Below the pieces are notes generated by a model. It worked only from the letters and a program-made list of their open reading frames with translations, searched no databases and was not told the origin of the DNA. A stretch of 64,000 nucleotides of DNA from positions 1 to 64,000 of the forward strand of contig CAJNDS010002341.1 in the NCBI GenBank assembly GCA_905221605.1, read 5' to 3'. How positions within the stretch are numbered: position 1 is the first letter of the stretch; each line of letters opens with the position of its first letter. A program made the position numbers and the translations under genes. The stretch comes from Symbiodinium natans (taxonomy: Eukaryota > Sar > Dinophyceae > Suessiales > Symbiodiniaceae). Below are positions 1-12,200 of the stretch, one piece after another.

Positions 1-660
1 GGCCCCTCGGACCCCCCAAGCGAGCATCATGAACATCAGCGAGGCCCTCATGAGCATCAGCGAGGCTCCGGAGCCGGGACCCGAGGGCCCCGGAGAAATG
101 AAGGGCTCATGATGCTCACCCGTGGGTGCGTATCGCGAGGGTCGGCTGACCCCCCCGAAGCCTCGGGTATCAATGATGCTCACCGTGGAGGCGCGGCAGT
201 GCTCCGAAAGGAGGTGTGTCGAAACACGCGAAAAACACGGTATTTACGGTGTTTTCTGGCTTTATTGAGGCGCCCGGGCCTTCCCGTGGCCCCGTGGGCG
301 GGTCGCTGATGCTCATGATGCTCGCCCCTGTTGGGGGGCCCCCAAAACTTGAGGTATAAGGTCTTTTTTCGCATGTTCGCCCAAGGTCAAAAAGCAGGGT
401 CGATGATGCGCGCCGGGTCACGCATCATGAGGCCTCCAGGGCGTTTGGCGGCCCTCCAAAAAAGCAACTTCCACGCATGCGCGTTTGGGACCCCGCTCGG
501 AGCCCTCCCGGAGCCTCATGCAAGGAGACATGCCATCTTCACGGCGGGTCGGCGGCACGGGCGGCGCCCGCATAAAGGCACGCCTTTAAGCTAGCCGTGC
601 TCCGCATTGGACCACGACGGCCAGGCCGGATTTTAAGGGGCTGCGCCCATGGGCGGGCAG
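1..660. repeat. GC-rich dispersed-repeat DNA, no gene
   Basis: Short words such as 'catgatgctc', 'gcatcatga' and 'gaggcccc' recur in mixed order and on both strands, giving a mosaic of degenerate repeats. The ORFs here are short, overlap on both strands and are arginine/proline-rich, which is what GC-rich repeats produce by chance. I see no splice-supported exon and no recognisable domain. Confidence 0.5.
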
Positions 661-689
661 CGCAGGCAGAAGCGCGGGGCGAGCAGTTT

Positions 690-870
690 CTAAGCATTTT
701 GAGGCCCCTAAACTCCCTTAAAATCTCTAAGCGTTTGAGGCTCCTCAACCCCCTTAAAGTTTCTAAGCATTTTCACGCCCCTAAACTCCCTTCAAATCTC
801 TAAGCGTTTGAGGCTCCTCAACCCCCTTAAAGTTTCTAAGCACTTTATAAGGCCCCTAAACTCCCTTTTT
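690..870. repeat. Tandem repeat, about 75-base unit
   Basis: Two successive units share the words 'cccctaaactccctt', 'tctctaagcgtttgaggct' and 'cctcaacccccttaaagtt'. A partial third copy starts the block and another partial copy ends it. Non-coding minisatellite; nothing indicates expression. Confidence 0.8.
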
Positions 871-974
871 CCTAGCCCCGGGCTTAGACACGTCGCTTAT
901 GCCCGCCCTTTGGGGGGCATCATGCTCCTGATGCGCCCCCGGCTTCCCGCCCCGGGAGCCGCCTGATGCTCCTG

Positions 975-1460
975 ATGCGCGCCTGGGGGACATGGGGCCA
1001 TGACGGTCATGGGGCATGGTGGTATGGAACCATGGAACCATGGGGGGCATGGGCCATGGCCCCATGACCTCATGGGGCCACGGCGCAGCGGCCCCATGGG
1101 TCATCATGATGCGGGCGGAGCCCTGGCGGGGTGGGTGGAGCGGGCGGAGCAGGCGGGCATGAGGCAATGGGGTCATGGGGCCATGAAGACATGGGGGCCA
1201 TGGCGGCCATGTATCCAGAACACCAAGGGGGGGGGGGGGGGCATGAGCCATGGCCCCAGGATCCCGGGATGGTCGGTTTTGGGGGCATGGCCCCATTGCC
1301 CCATGCCCGCCCGCTCGCCGTGCCCCCATGCTCATGGCCCTATGGCCCCATAGTTTCATGGGACCGGGCCTCCCGCTCCAACCCACTCAGCGAGTCAGGG
1401 GGCCATGGCTCATGGCCCCCATGGCGTCATGAGAACATGGGGCCATGACGGCCATTGGGG
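975..1460. repeat. CATG-rich palindromic repeat block
   Basis: Dozens of CATG/CCATGG words separated by short G- or C-rich spacers ('ggggccatgg', 'ccccatg') fill about 480 bases. Because CATG is self-complementary, ORFs open on both strands but give Gly/His/Met/Trp-rich low-complexity peptides. A run of about 12 G lies at 1228-1239. I treat the block as non-coding satellite-like DNA. Confidence 0.75.
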
Positions 1461-1717
1461 CTGGGGTGGGCGGAGCGGGCGGGGAGGGCGGGGAGGGAGT
1501 GGGCGGGCATGCACTGTATCCGCCTACATGATGAGTGGTGATTGATCGAAGCCTTGAGCAAGCGGATATGTTACGTTTTACATCTTTTTGATGGTGTTAA
1601 GCCGAGCGCGTCGGATGAAATGGTTCGGTTCGTTGCGGCGCCTTTGCCCGTTTTGGTTGTCGTTCGACTTTCGGTGGGATTGACGGGATTGCGGAGATGT
1701 GTCGCACCAAGTGCTTT

Positions 1718-1955
1718 TTCGATCTCCTGTTGTCTGCCATGGTTCTGTACATCACTCATTTGTCAGCCATCGCATCACTCCGATTGTCGGAGCCCATGAA
1801 GCGATATGGAATCTTGCTAAGCCACCGGTCAGCCTAGATCTCCTGTTGTCTGCCATGGTTCTGTACATCAATCATTTGTCAGCCATCGCATCACTCCGAT
1901 TATCGGAGTACATGGAATGGCGGGATTCTTGCTTAGGCACTGGACAGCCTAGAGC
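1718..1955. repeat. Imperfect tandem duplication, about 120 bases
   Basis: The block from 1718 ('gatctcctgttgtctgccat') recurs from 1838 with two or three substitutions over the first 75 bases. Both copies end in a related, more diverged tail leading to 'cagcctag'. No gene is recognised between 1500 and 2450 bases. Confidence 0.85.
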
Positions 1956-2444
1956 ATGGAACAAAAGCTTTACATTGTACACACCATTCAGGGCCAAAAT
2001 GCCCAACGTGCCGTTTAGACGCCTCCGAATGGCACTCGCTCTGTGCTTCACAATGGCTTGCCTGCGCAAGCAAATATGGAACCCGAGCCAGCAAAAGATG
2101 CGCTAGAATTGCCCAGCTTCATCCTCTCCTGGCTACCTGTCCTAGACAAGATCACGAGCATCGGACTCGTGAACGATCCGCTGTACGTACTCGTGCTGCG
2201 AAAAGCGGCAGCTCTACAGGTCTTGCAAGTTCAGATATGAATTCATTGCTAAATAGCTCTCGACTTCAGCACCTGCAGCACTTTGCTGGGAATGATGTCC
2301 TGGCGGGAGTCGCAGCTACTTAGCCATATTTGCTTTGGGAGCTGTCCCCGATTTTGGAATCCTGGCTTTCGAGCAAGTTGTAATGCTCGTGGTCGAGGAC
2401 TGGCCTTGGTCCATCTGTCTGTCATGTTCACAGCACGAGCACCT

Positions 2445-2584
2445 GATCGCCACCACGACCGTTGCCATAAACTGCTTGCAGGCAGCACTACGTCCAGCTC
2501 TGCATAGAACTGCTTGTTGACCTGCTCATTCATCTTGGAGCGCAAGGGTAACATTTCGGCACGTTGTTGTAGCTCTGTGCTCAT
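2445..2584 (-). CDS. Possible exon of an unknown gene
   Basis: Minus-strand translation gives a charged, helix-like stretch (residues like STELQQRAEMLPLRSKMNEQ followed by VNKQFYAELDVVL) that looks more protein-like than the alternative frames. No start codon or domain is assigned and splice sites were not fixed. It lies beyond the 3' end of the large PKS candidate and would be a separate gene. It could still be a chance open frame. Confidence 0.25.
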
Positions 2585-2889
2585 GAGTCACACGGCGGTA
2601 CGTTGCCCGGTTCATCTCTATGTAACCAGATCCGCGCATTGGTTTCACAAGGCCCGAAAAGACTTTTCTAGCTTAGCTTGCGCTGAGGTTCCTTGCGTCC
2701 TTCCCTCAACGACTGAAAGATTCAGGGGCAAACGGCGACTGATGCCCCCACTGGGTTGTGGACTCTCGCAAGATTTAGTCATGTTTCGAAGCAAAAGTCT
2801 GCTGGTTGAATAACATTACTCCCGATGGCTCTAGTAGAGTTAGCTCGGACTGGTGTGGATTGCACTTCGGCGCGTGTTAAAGGAAAACT

Positions 2890-3090
2890 TGCGATGCGTT
2901 GAAGCACTGCGACTATGCCTTTCAGTCAGCATGCCTCCACACAGCACGAGAACTCTTTGCTGTTGGAGACGAACAACGTTGCTGCCGGGAGCTTGCCAGG
3001 TTGATAAGTGTGCCAATCGTAGAAGCTCTCGCCATCTTCATGCCTGCATTCCCATGCTATTCTACGTCTCATCCATCGACTCGGTGACAG
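2890..3090 (+). CDS. Possible exon, unknown protein
   Basis: One plus-strand frame reads as an amphipathic, cysteine-containing segment (AFQSACLHTARELFAVGDEQ, then CCRELARLISVPIVEALA). Nothing in it is recognised and no flanking exon was joined. The rest of 2600-4090 shows no feature beyond a short (CT)n at 3812-3826. Confidence 0.2.
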
Positions 3091-4109
3091 GGTCCGAGCC
3101 AGCCTACAAGCACAGTCACTTCCTGCCAAGGCACCGGGAGCCAATTGCCTTGGAGCTCTCCATCACAAGCTTTTCATGAAAACCTTGGTTCAGAGAGTTC
3201 AACAGGTGCATTGCTGTGCCACCTCCTTCAGATCTGTTCAGAGCTGTATGTTCATGCATGTCATGTTTTATCTAGTCCGCCTGGCACAGACACCCTGCTC
3301 CGCTTTCCCCACAGCTGGGACCTGGCCTAAAACTTCTGGTTCATCATGCTTAGTCAGGACCCCACATGTGGGATGGCTTCCCCCATCTCTGTCCCATGTC
3401 GACTGCAAGAATCTCTTCCACAAAAACTTGCTTTTTGCCTGTACCATTCAGGGTTTCTTCAACACGCCACGTCCTGGCCCGCTAAAGTGGCTACTTTTTC
3501 GGGTTCAGATGCTGCTGACGGCTCAGGGTCTGAACAGATTGCTGTGTCCAAGCGCAAATTGTTGAACGGACATTCAAACACCCACATTTGACTCAAATGT
3601 GTGCTCTGGATCTGTCCGACAATGCTTCTCACGTATCCGTATCCGTACAGAGGCGCCCATGTTCGCCGCGAACTCATTGATCATGGCGAAGTATGTCTCC
3701 ATTGGCATGTTGCTTGGTCGAGCCTCGAATCGCAAGGACCAGTATTGAAGGATGAGTCTATGTGCCTACCCTGAACTTAAACAACCGTAAAGGCCCTAAG
3801 CGGCAAGGTCACTCTCTCTCTCTCTCTGCTATGAATATGCTTTCTGGGACCATGCCATGCTGTTTAAAGGTTCCAACACAGATTGCCCATGGCATCGTCG
3901 CAGTGCCCTTCGATGAGCGAGGACAGGAAGGACCCAGTCTGCGGCTTGCCGAGGAACTTTGGTGAGAACAAAGCCTTTAAGCTCGTGCTCCCGCCTGAAC
4001 ATGGGGAAACACAGAGAGGCATGTCAAGCCACTCTAAGATCTTGCTAATAGCAGTTCGCCTCGGCTTCCTGCCGAGAAGCGTCTGGAACAAGCACACCCG
4101 GATCGGGCC

Positions 4110-4410
4110 TCCTTCCCCCTAACCCAACCCTCCCCCCCACCCGCCCCCCACCCCCACCACTCCCCCCACACCCCCCCCACCACATCACCCCTCCCCCCCC
4201 CCCCCCCCCGCCCACCCCCCACCCACGCCCCCCCCCCCCCACACCCCCCCCCCCCCCCCACCCCCCCCCACACCCCACCCACCCCCCACCCCCCCCCCCC
4301 CCACCCCCCCCCACCCCCGCCCCCCACCCCCCCCCCCCCACCCCACCAACCCCCCGCCCCACCCCCCCCCCCCCCCCCCCACCAACCCCCCCCCCCCACC
4401 CGCTCTAAAC
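4110..4410. repeat. C-rich low-complexity tract (G-rich on minus strand)
   Basis: About 290 bases made almost entirely of C with scattered A, T and single G. The glycine/tryptophan-only ORFs on the minus strand are artefacts of this composition. The tract lies immediately downstream, in the minus-strand sense, of the proposed 3' end of the PKS gene, where the transcript would be G-rich. Confidence 0.95.
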
Positions 4411-4469
4411 CCTCTTTCCTCCTTTCCTGTCCTGGGGTCGGCCCGGCTGCCGAGGCGGCGCGCGCAAGC

Positions 4470-6261
4470 GTTTACAATTACTCACACAACAGTTGCCACA
4501 GATCGTCAATGTTACAAGCTGACAGAAGTCTCAGGTCTTCATCCACAATGCATGTGAAAATGGTGTCTGCCGAAGGTTGCGAGCCTTTGTGGATCGGCGA
4601 CCTCTTTCAACAATGTCCTTCCCACACGGATGCCCCAAGTCTGCAATTTCTCTCTGCAAGAAACGCGTGATTGCAAACTGTCAGTTGTGTTGCCCTGTGT
4701 TGCCCTGTCCTGCAGTACTGCGCATCCTCCCTGTGCGCAAACATGTGTCTCCTTCCGCGGCTCTGGGCAAGGGAAAGTAACGTCGGCATTGCAAAAGCGC
4801 CTGACTGGCATACTAGCGAACTGGCTTACATTAAGCAATGATGACTACGATCCCAGCTCCTCAGCAAGATTTTGTACGCCTTGGACGTGCAAGGCTGGAT
4901 CATCGACTCAACCAACGGCGGGGTTGGGGGTTGGGGGGTGGATGTGGTGCTGTAAATACCTGCTACAGATATTATCGAAAGTTGTGTTTCGTTCTTTCCC
5001 AGTAAGTCTTTGGTGCTCCTCCTTGCCGAAAAAACATAGCTACGTTAGGTTGTTTCTCTGGATATCCAACGTGGAAGTCTACGACTTCTGCTGAACAACA
5101 TGTTCTTGTCGAGAAAGAGCAAGAAGCCTGAAAGCTTCACGCCCGAAAGCCACAAGCCGAGAAGCCACAAAACCCACAGTTAAGAAGCCAGAAAAACCCC
5201 CAAACCAAGAAAGCCGACTGTGGCGTAGTTTCTGTAGACAGGGCGAACGCTTCTTCTGGCCTCACTTCACTGACGAAGAGGCTCACTTACATTGCATGCA
5301 TTATCCACCGAAGTGCCATTGCAAATCCTCCCATGATTGTGAAGCCCTTCCGAGAGCTCCAGTTAGGGGAGGTTTCCAGGGGAAAGCAAAAACAATACGG
5401 CTCTCAAGCTGGCCAGAACACCTCCATCTCTGGGCCTTCCCAGCTGCCCATGCGGCAGCGGTCTGTAAATTCATCCATATCTGGGCTCTCCATGAAGCGC
5501 TCTGGTGGGTACGCCACCTGAATGGACACAGCTGCATCTCACGACTTTTCAGCAATGTTCTCCTCAGAGCCGCCTCGAAGTCACCCAGAAAGAGGGTCAC
5601 GGCGACTCCTGGAGACACGGCATAGGGAAGGCCTACGCAGAGATCAACCGCAACACTCCTGCAAATCGTCTTTGCATCTTCGCCTTGGACCCAGAAAGCC
5701 TGAAAACTTCCCGCTTCAGACCGCCAAGCTTTCTGGACACGGGTTTCATGTAACGTCCTTCACAAACGAATTTACGAAACGAGAGGCCCCAACAAATTTT
5801 CCAAGGGCAGCCCACGAGCGGCACTCGTGGACTTGAGTGTATTGTTCCGGATTCCTCCGGAGCCCTAAGGAGGGAATATCAAGCATGTGGAAGATTAGAA
5901 GGCCCGGAACCCTGCAGCCTTGGGGCCTGAAGTTTCGAGGCCTCATCAGGGCCCAGCCCTAACAGCTCAACGTCTGAAGCACGGGCCCCCAAACGCTATG
6001 CAACACATGTGCAATAGAGCATGCAATCTGGACAGAAGGGTGTCTAGATGATTCCAGATGTGTCAGGAGTGTCTTCGTTGCCGCAAACCAGAACAAAAGT
6101 CTTCAAGTTGCATCGTTGCATACCGCCGACAGCTGCGCAGCATCGAATCAGTGCTAGGCAACCCGCGTCATGTCCTCTCAGTTCAAGCAGCTCGGCCATC
6201 TTGTGGGCAACCATAGCCCCGAAGGAATGCCCATAGATATTGTAAGAGCTGTATCCGAATC
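4470..6261 (-). CDS. Thioesterase domain exons
   Basis: Exon 6,261-6,163 encodes SSYNIYGHSFGAMVAHKMAE followed by LLELRGHD, the nucleophile elbow GHSFG and following helix of type I/II thioesterases. About 60 bases further on, 6,105-6,048 gives TFVLVCGNEDTPD, matching the strand with the catalytic acid ('GxxD'). A later frame at 4,690-4,540 ends LATFGRHHFHMHC, resembling the terminal 'F.G.HF' histidine motif. The lid region normally found between the serine and acid motifs has no room here. The stop codon is uncertain: TGA at 4,539, or TAA near 4,474 in the neighbouring frame. Confidence 0.65.
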
Positions 6262-9200
6262 CTGGACACAAGCGGGCGGAAACCACTTGGCAGCAGATTG
6301 TCAGCACAAACAGACACAATGCGAGTAGTCGCTGTTCCTACTGCCACAACGATACTGTTTTACTCATTGTCACTGAGCTCTCTAGTTGAGATTTGTAGAT
6401 GTACCCGCGGCCACTGCTGCCTAGCGATAGGAAGCGCGCGTTCCTAGCATCATATTCAAGAGCATGACGATGCACGACGGGGCTCATGTCAAATGTGTGC
6501 GGTCGCTGACACATCGGCTTTTGAAGCCCGCGTCATCTTAAGTGCTCGTAGCTTTTCCGCAGAGAATCGAGCCACCAACGTCTCGACGTGAATTTTGGCA
6601 AGATCTTCGAGGTTTGAACAAGTCCCGCGGACCAGTGGCGTCACCTCATGGCATCTCAACTATCAATGGCAACTCACCAAGGCAAGCGCAATTTAATCGG
6701 CAGGCTTTTGGCCCTACAGTAGCGCACATCGTTGCCTGAGAAAAACTCTGCCTATCGGCATTGAGAGTTAGCTTCCTCGCATGAGCAATAACAATCATTT
6801 GACTCTCCAAGGCCTTGAGTGCATACATTGCCACTTCGCCAGACAGCCTGACCAGGAACCACATTGTCTCGAGGCAGGCGTATGTGTTGTAGCACTGTAG
6901 CGTGGTAGTTTGTGCGTGTGCAATAGCACAAGCGACGTTTACAAAGTTCACATGCTTACGAAACTCGATGAAATCAAATTTGCATTGCCTGCCTCATAGC
7001 CAGGGTCTTGAACTGCAATGACATGGGGTCACCCTCCTTGGAGCGAAGCTTCGTGCGGTGAGGATTGAAGGCATTCGGCAAATAGCAAAGGCTTTACAAG
7101 CCGGTGTACAAGCCTACATGCAAAACCCTAACCCTAAACACGCCCTGCAAGCCCTAAACCAACGCTTCTGCCACGGCCGACGCAAAGTCGCAGGACGCTG
7201 CCTCCGTTCAGAGTTTAAGGTTTATGTAGGCCTTCCCCAGTCATGGAAAAACGGTGGAAATTTCTCAAAGAACTCAAGATCATAAGTAGCACTTCGGAGG
7301 GAGTGCAAAGCTGAAACTGGAGTTCTTTCATAATTCCCTAAACCTCAAACTCTCAACGGAGGCAGCGACCTGCGGCTGCTGCAGCTGACCGTGTGTCAGC
7401 TGTGGCTGAAAACAGCTCAGAGCTGGCTTACAGGGCTTGTAGGGTTAGGGGGTTAGGGGCTTCCAGGGTTCGGCGTGCACGGCTTGTACACCGGCTTGTA
7501 AGCCTCGTTACTTTCCCCTTGCGCGCCTGCTGCGCAGGCAGCGCAGTGCTTGTCGTGGCTGGAGATGCATGGAGGCGTTGTCAGGAAGCCCCCTAAACCC
7601 TGGCAGAGCCAACCCAGAAACCTCCGCCCAGTGTGTGAAGTTGTCTGAATGCCCATGATGATCTTTGCATGTGCTGCCAGGCGTCAATGCCATGCACCCC
7701 AATCAGCGTGTTGGATGGAGTCTCCTTCTCCAGCGACGTGAGCGCCTGCAGCGTCTCCGCCTCTGCCGCCTCCTACAAGCCATCAGAAATTCACAAAATG
7801 TCTCCGCCTTATGCAGAAGTGGAAATGCGTGTGTTAAGCGACTGTCGTCCTGGGGAACGCAGGCACTCGTCTGTGGTGTTTTTTGCAACTGCTGCGCGAT
7901 CATCGCGACTGTCGCCTGAGTATCCGAGAACACATGGACACGCCTCCTTGACATACCTCTCGCATCTTGCTGTCACTTTGTCTCAGACTCCACGGCCCCA
8001 AAACAGTCAGGCAGCATCCATGGCAATGTCACGCAACCGGAATCGTGAGCGAAGCAGGCTGGTGAAGGTTGCCCACTGCAGCGAATCAAGCTCCTTCACA
8101 CATGGAAAGGCGGTTATGCACGGCTACAGTCATGCATTCGCTTGACAGACTCTCATTCGCGAGAGAAAGTCTAGCAAAGCGCGCCTGGAATGGAATGGTG
8201 GAAGGCCCAAATTCTGCTTCGTTGTAGTCAACCTGCACAAGCATCTGCTCTCGAATGCATTCCACAGTAGGGGCACAAGACGACACTGAAGCCTCCTGGA
8301 GGAGTTTCTCCACGAGACGCAGTTCCTTGGGAAATACGAAGTCACTACGAGTATGTGCCTCACGTTGTGCTGCACTCTCGAACCGCCCATTTGAAACTCG
8401 TGTGCATTGACACAGGCAACTTCTTGCTGCTCGACCTACCGGTTGTGGATCACCGAACTTCGATCGGAACTGACAAGCAGCGCTCGGGGTAACACGGGCG
8501 AGTACAAGGCGGACTCAGCGAGCTCGAATGGGAGACTGGAGAAGCTGCTCGAGAGATCTCATCCGCGTCACTGCGAACATGTACATGTGTGGCAGTAGCC
8601 GAACAGAAAGACCTGCGGCCCTCGATTTGTCACTACTACCAGTAACCCGCTTTCGTCGAACCATGATGCGTGTTAAAAGAATATCTGCCTCTCCTGGATT
8701 CTTGCGGCCAAGGGGCATATCCACCCTCAACTTCCTGCAGAGCAGGCTCTACGGCCATGGGCGGAGTGATGGCACTTAGCTGGCCTAGCTTCTGTCTACC
8801 CTGTGGGCAACCCTCATCTGTGGCGACTGCTATGGGTTGAGAAACAAACTCCAGCATCAATTGGCAACACTAGTGCGATGCTCGACTGTCTTGCTGCATG
8901 TGCTACATGTGCTATTTCGTAGCAGAGTGCTGTTCATCCATTAGACTCAGACATCTGCAAAGCACGAGCCCGATCCTGGGTCTCATGGGTCTGAGGCCCA
9001 CCAGTGTCGCCGAGGGCAGAGAGGTCAAAGACAAGGCTTCGGCATACTTGTCCAATGCTTGCAAAAAGCTCGGGAGCTGCCCTTGCACCTGGTCAACGCA
9101 TGCATACATGAAGCATTTGCCCTGGGCACTGGCGCTCTGGAGCTTCAACTGTGGCTTCAATTGTGGCTTCAATTGGCTTGCAGGAGGAGAGTGATACACT

Positions 9201-12200
9201 CCTCTGGAACGAGCCTGGCACAACTTTGGCTCCCGAGTTGACCGCTTGGATGCAGCGGACTGCATCCTGGAAAGGCCTGGCTGGTATCTTGGGGTTGGCA
9301 TCTGCAAAAGAAGCAACCTCCAGTCTACGTCACTACAGATGGGCCTTAAGGGTTTCTGACATAGTGCTGTTGCCTTGTGCCCGCTGCTTCCAGGACGACT
9401 GCCATGTCAAATTGGGCCTCAGCCAGCCGGCACCTTAGATAAACCGCATTCTTCCAGCCTCAACCCTCTTTGCCTACAATTACGAGAGCCTTGCGAAACC
9501 ATGGTGCCTTCAAGATCATGGATCTGGCAAAGCTCCATAACTAGTCAGCGATGCATCCGATCACTCTAGTCGGAATTTCACAGAACCAGGCCACCTGGAT
9601 TCCCCCAACTCCTGCTCGCAGAGTGTCCTGTCGAAGGAAGGAATGACCATGACTCTTGGAGGCTCACTTGAGGGGGCAGTTGTAGTCCAATCTGTCCCAA
9701 GATGAATTCTGCCAAAAGAATTGGGAGTTTCTCGTAACATGGGGAAGCTCTTACATCGGCGACTCTCAGGAGCGGTTTAAAGATCGCAGCACCTCCAAGG
9801 CTCTGGTACTTCACGAAGGCCCGTTGACGTCGCCACAGCTAAGGCATCCTTCGCACATTCTCCCGTCTCGACATTGCAGACCCCGTGTTTCAGCGACAAC
9901 TTTTGCACTGACTTCATATCTGCAACGTGCTCTCACGACTAGGTGCTGCCGAAGAGCCGGCTGCACGCCATGAACTTTCCAAAGCGATGCCAGGCAAAGC
10001 TGAAAAACAGCACATGCAGTGGACTTGAGTTGCTCTGGGCACTCACCCTGCCCCAGCAGAACTTTCGTCAAGGCAATGGCGTCAACGGCCACGGGCATGT
10101 TCTTCACCAAGCGCTGGACCACAGCCGGATAGGATGCAGATTGAAGCAGTGAGCGGCAGCCTTCCTTCTCTTCAAGGAGCTTTGGTAGATCGGCGCTCAG
10201 CGCAAACACAAACGCAATACGATGACGGACTTGCCGTGTGACGCTTGGCGGCTCCTTAGCAGAATGGGGGATGCACTCGCTTCGGCTGATGCCCCCCATG
10301 CAGCTTGATAGTGACTGATAGTGCTTGCAAGGGCAAGGGTGCGTTGGGACTTGAGGCTGCGCGCAGGCTTGACCGGAGCATCGAACACTGCGCATCTCCG
10401 AGCCTCCGAGGAGTCCGGGGAGGCCAGAACGGCGGTACCAATCGTCCCAGCAAAGCCGAAGGAGTTGCAGCAAGCGGTCACGCGGGACTGCAGCGCACAA
10501 CTTCACATGAGACATGAGCCAGGCAAAAGATTGTCAGTGCACAAGCTGACGCTAGTACATCCCGCTAGTACTGCGAACAGCTGTGCACCCTGCAACCTTT
10601 CAGGCGCACTTGATTTCGCTGATTTGAGGGGCCGCTTCCTGTGTCAACGGCGTCGTGTGGATCGGAAACTCCAGGCCAATAACGTCACCAGCCCCTGCAA
10701 AACAGAAACAGGAATCTCAACAAGTGATAGTTGTTTGGAGCATTTTTTGTCACTGCCCCCAATTCAAGCCATCTGAAACCGTAACCTCATCAGAAAGAAT
10801 AGAGCGGAAACTGCTTCCAAGACAGCCCAGCGAGGGAGTGCCTGCGACGAAGGGGCTCAGCTGCCTCAGCTCCGCATTGCCCGCCGCCGCGCGGCGCCGG
10901 AACACCGCCAGCACCTCGGCTCAGGCCGTTGCGTCGTTGTGCTCTTCAAGGGCTCTCAAAGGTTCTGATCCAAATCGCACTGGTGCGGAGTGCACGCAAA
11001 GGCATGCGCAGGCATGTGCAGGCCGTGGCGCTGCAAGGAGACCTGCCATCCCTGCAGAGGCTTCGAGGTGGCCCACGTTGGCCTCTCCAAGTATGCTCTC
11101 GCACATGCCTGCTCTAGCTTTCTGAAGACCTTCTGGAGACCTTGGACAACAACTTGTCGACTGTTTCCCTGAACTTCAGCCTTCACCGATCCGACGAGGA
11201 CGGGGTTGGACTTCCGCTTGCGCCACATACCAAACACATCCTACACGGGCGTTGTAGTGTGATGCATGCTTGTGAAGCTTCGTGATGGAATGAATCACGA
11301 CTGCTATCGTCTGCTACAGGTAGCAGGAGGCAGAGACAGACGAACCTTCAGTCGAAATCAGTCCCTCACGTAAAGGAATGAATTGCTGCATGGGGGGATC
11401 CTGCAAAGCATGCGCTTCCGTTGCATCGCCAATTGTCGTACCCGTGCCATGTGCTTCCACCTTAGCTCGTGCTCTGTTTGGATCCATATCCCAGGTGCTA
11501 GGCTTCCGCCGCTGCCACCAAGCTGCATAGTTGATCTCGCCGAAGGCAACATTCGAAGCGTCGATGCACTGGTACATGAGGTCGGCTTCTGCTTTACGCT
11601 CCGGGAACCTCATTGGTCAGGGATCTCTTACATTGAGAGCCGAGCGTACACGACACAGCCACCTTGATCTGGACTTCTTTCGGTACAAGTTATGAGTCTT
11701 GCAGGACAAGGAGCGTTAAATGTGAGGTTTTTCCATTGTGTTTCACCATGGTGTTGCAAACCTCACCTTGCTTGTGCTGGATTGCATAGACATATGCACT
11801 GCACAGCACTGCACATCCCTGCACATCACAAGGTCGGTCAAGTAAGTGCACATGCGTCCGAGGTTCCCAGAGAATTCTCAGCATCAGACGCCTGCATCTA
11901 GCTGAGTCTAGAGTCTGGCCCCCATTGAAATCCAGATTCATGCTGTGACAGCACGGCTATGAAGTTGACCTTCTTAAAAGGAATCCTGAAGCATCCTGAA
12001 GCATCCTGAAGCATCTTGAGACTCTTGGGGCGGCTATGATAGGTTGTTGGCCGAGTGACCAAGAAGAGCGAGGCTGAGCCTTCCCCTCGCACGAAACCTT
12101 TTGAGGTCCAAAGGGGAACAAAAGGGGAGCGCGCACACACACACACACACACACACCTAGAAGTGTTTTGGTTTTGTACTCTTATTTGGGAGGCTTTCCA

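Noticed and set aside
1000-1386. ORFs of 105-176 residues in the CATG block
   Set aside because: Low-complexity, open on both strands because CATG is self-complementary.
4034-4399. Glycine/tryptophan-rich ORFs up to 121 residues
   Set aside because: Direct product of the C-rich tract; no coding signal.
9970-10030. Possible 47-base intron (GTGAGT ... tttttcag) inside the AT-like exon
   Set aside because: Removing it would need a phase change, whereas the unspliced reading continues the AT-like alignment (ACAVFQLCLASLWKVHG).
11085-11180. Ketosynthase apparently lacking the second active-site histidine (GSVK running on as AEVQGNSR...)
   Set aside because: The frame stays open and even aligns in length, but a GC donor after GSVK (11,180) and an AG|G acceptor before ANVGHLEASAG (11,082) give the normal NxGH motif. 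The run-on is intron read-through.
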